NCBI RefSeq assembly: GCF_000337775.1
Contig: NZ_AOLQ01000012.1
Coordinates: 62,001-126,000 of the forward strand
Length of the DNA stretch: 64,000 bases
Direction of reading: 5' to 3'
DNA from: Haloarcula vallismortis ATCC 29715
GTDB lineage: Archaea; Halobacteriota; Halobacteria; Halobacteriales; Haloarculaceae
In this document: piece after piece, positions 63,969 through 64,000 of the stretch
Layout of the letters: each line of letters starts with the position of its first letter
How positions within the stretch are numbered: the first letter of the stretch is position 1
Program-made: the position numbers and the translations under genes
The notes under the pieces: generated by a model
What the model saw: the letters and a program-made list of their open reading frames with translations, nothing else
Database searches by the model: none
What the model was told of the DNA's origin: nothing

Positions 63969-64000
63969 ACCCGAGAGCGTGCGTGGCGCGGGCAAAAGAG

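Overview
The window is gene-dense, GC-rich DNA from a halophilic archaeon (class Halobacteria). The signs are strongly acidic proteins rich in Asp and Glu, TATA-box promoters about 26-32 bp upstream of start codons with little or no leader, Tat-type lipoproteins (twin Arg plus lipobox), halocyanins, and gyrase genes lying back to back with topoisomerase VI genes. The proteasome beta subunit and other proteins look Haloarcula-like; the genus is an inference from memory, not a search result. I see no rRNA, tRNA, insertion sequence, integrase or CRISPR array. No gap between genes exceeds 300 bases.

Layout. 1-5408: end of an alanyl-tRNA editing/synthetase-type gene, then a minus-strand tyrA, rsm22-like, surE, EamA-transporter run and an FAH-family hydrolase. 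5446-7830: two halocyanin genes around a small regulator/membrane-protein pair, with two inverted repeats at a divergent promoter. 8001-13973: an Fe-S type photolyase/cryptochrome, an ABC1/UbiB kinase and a copper P-type ATPase. 14102-14692: an Lrp/TRASH metal regulator. 14845-19147: a metal (probably manganese) locus with an ABC importer on the plus strand and a GDT1/TMEM165-type exporter plus DtxR-family regulator on the minus strand; both transcription units carry the same TTAGA-N4-TCTAA dyad. 19230-21990: several mini-proteins (single-TM, MTH865-like, Zn-ribbon), a DJ-1 protein and a HAD phosphatase. 22027-25814: histidine kinase, two tandem DUF2071 genes, macro domain protein. 25872-31249: aldo/keto reductase and an ABC-2 exporter operon in which one permease is fused to a PrsW-like membrane protease domain, then an SRPBCC protein. 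31269-34062: two histidine kinases and a zinc-finger protein.

34106-36123: sucCD. 36337-38164: a sirtuin and two haloarchaeal proteins of unknown function. 38297-42365: a type IV pilus-type ATPase/membrane platform pair; the platform protein ends in an extracellular DUF7282-like domain. 42404-44876: ATP-dependent DNA ligase and an MBL-fold protein. 44877-45544: a visibly AT-rich patch with one small membrane protein. 45545-53554: top6A/top6B divergent from gyrB/gyrA. 53607-57455: arginase family enzyme, sugar-nucleotide epimerase, winged-helix regulator, type II NADH dehydrogenase. 57476-57582: three hairpins between convergent genes. 57646-60279: uridine phosphorylase, cytidine deaminase and a phosphohexomutase-family enzyme in one apparent nucleoside-salvage operon. 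60412-63968: proteasome beta subunit, small proteins, DUF555, an XRE-CBS regulator with a dyad on its TATA box, and purM.

The points most worth following up are the shared operator of the metal locus, the ABC permease-PrsW fusion, the pilus platform-DUF7282 fusion, the halocyanin whose first domain has lost copper ligands, and several structured intergenic elements. I did not find a clearly new defence or mobile system.
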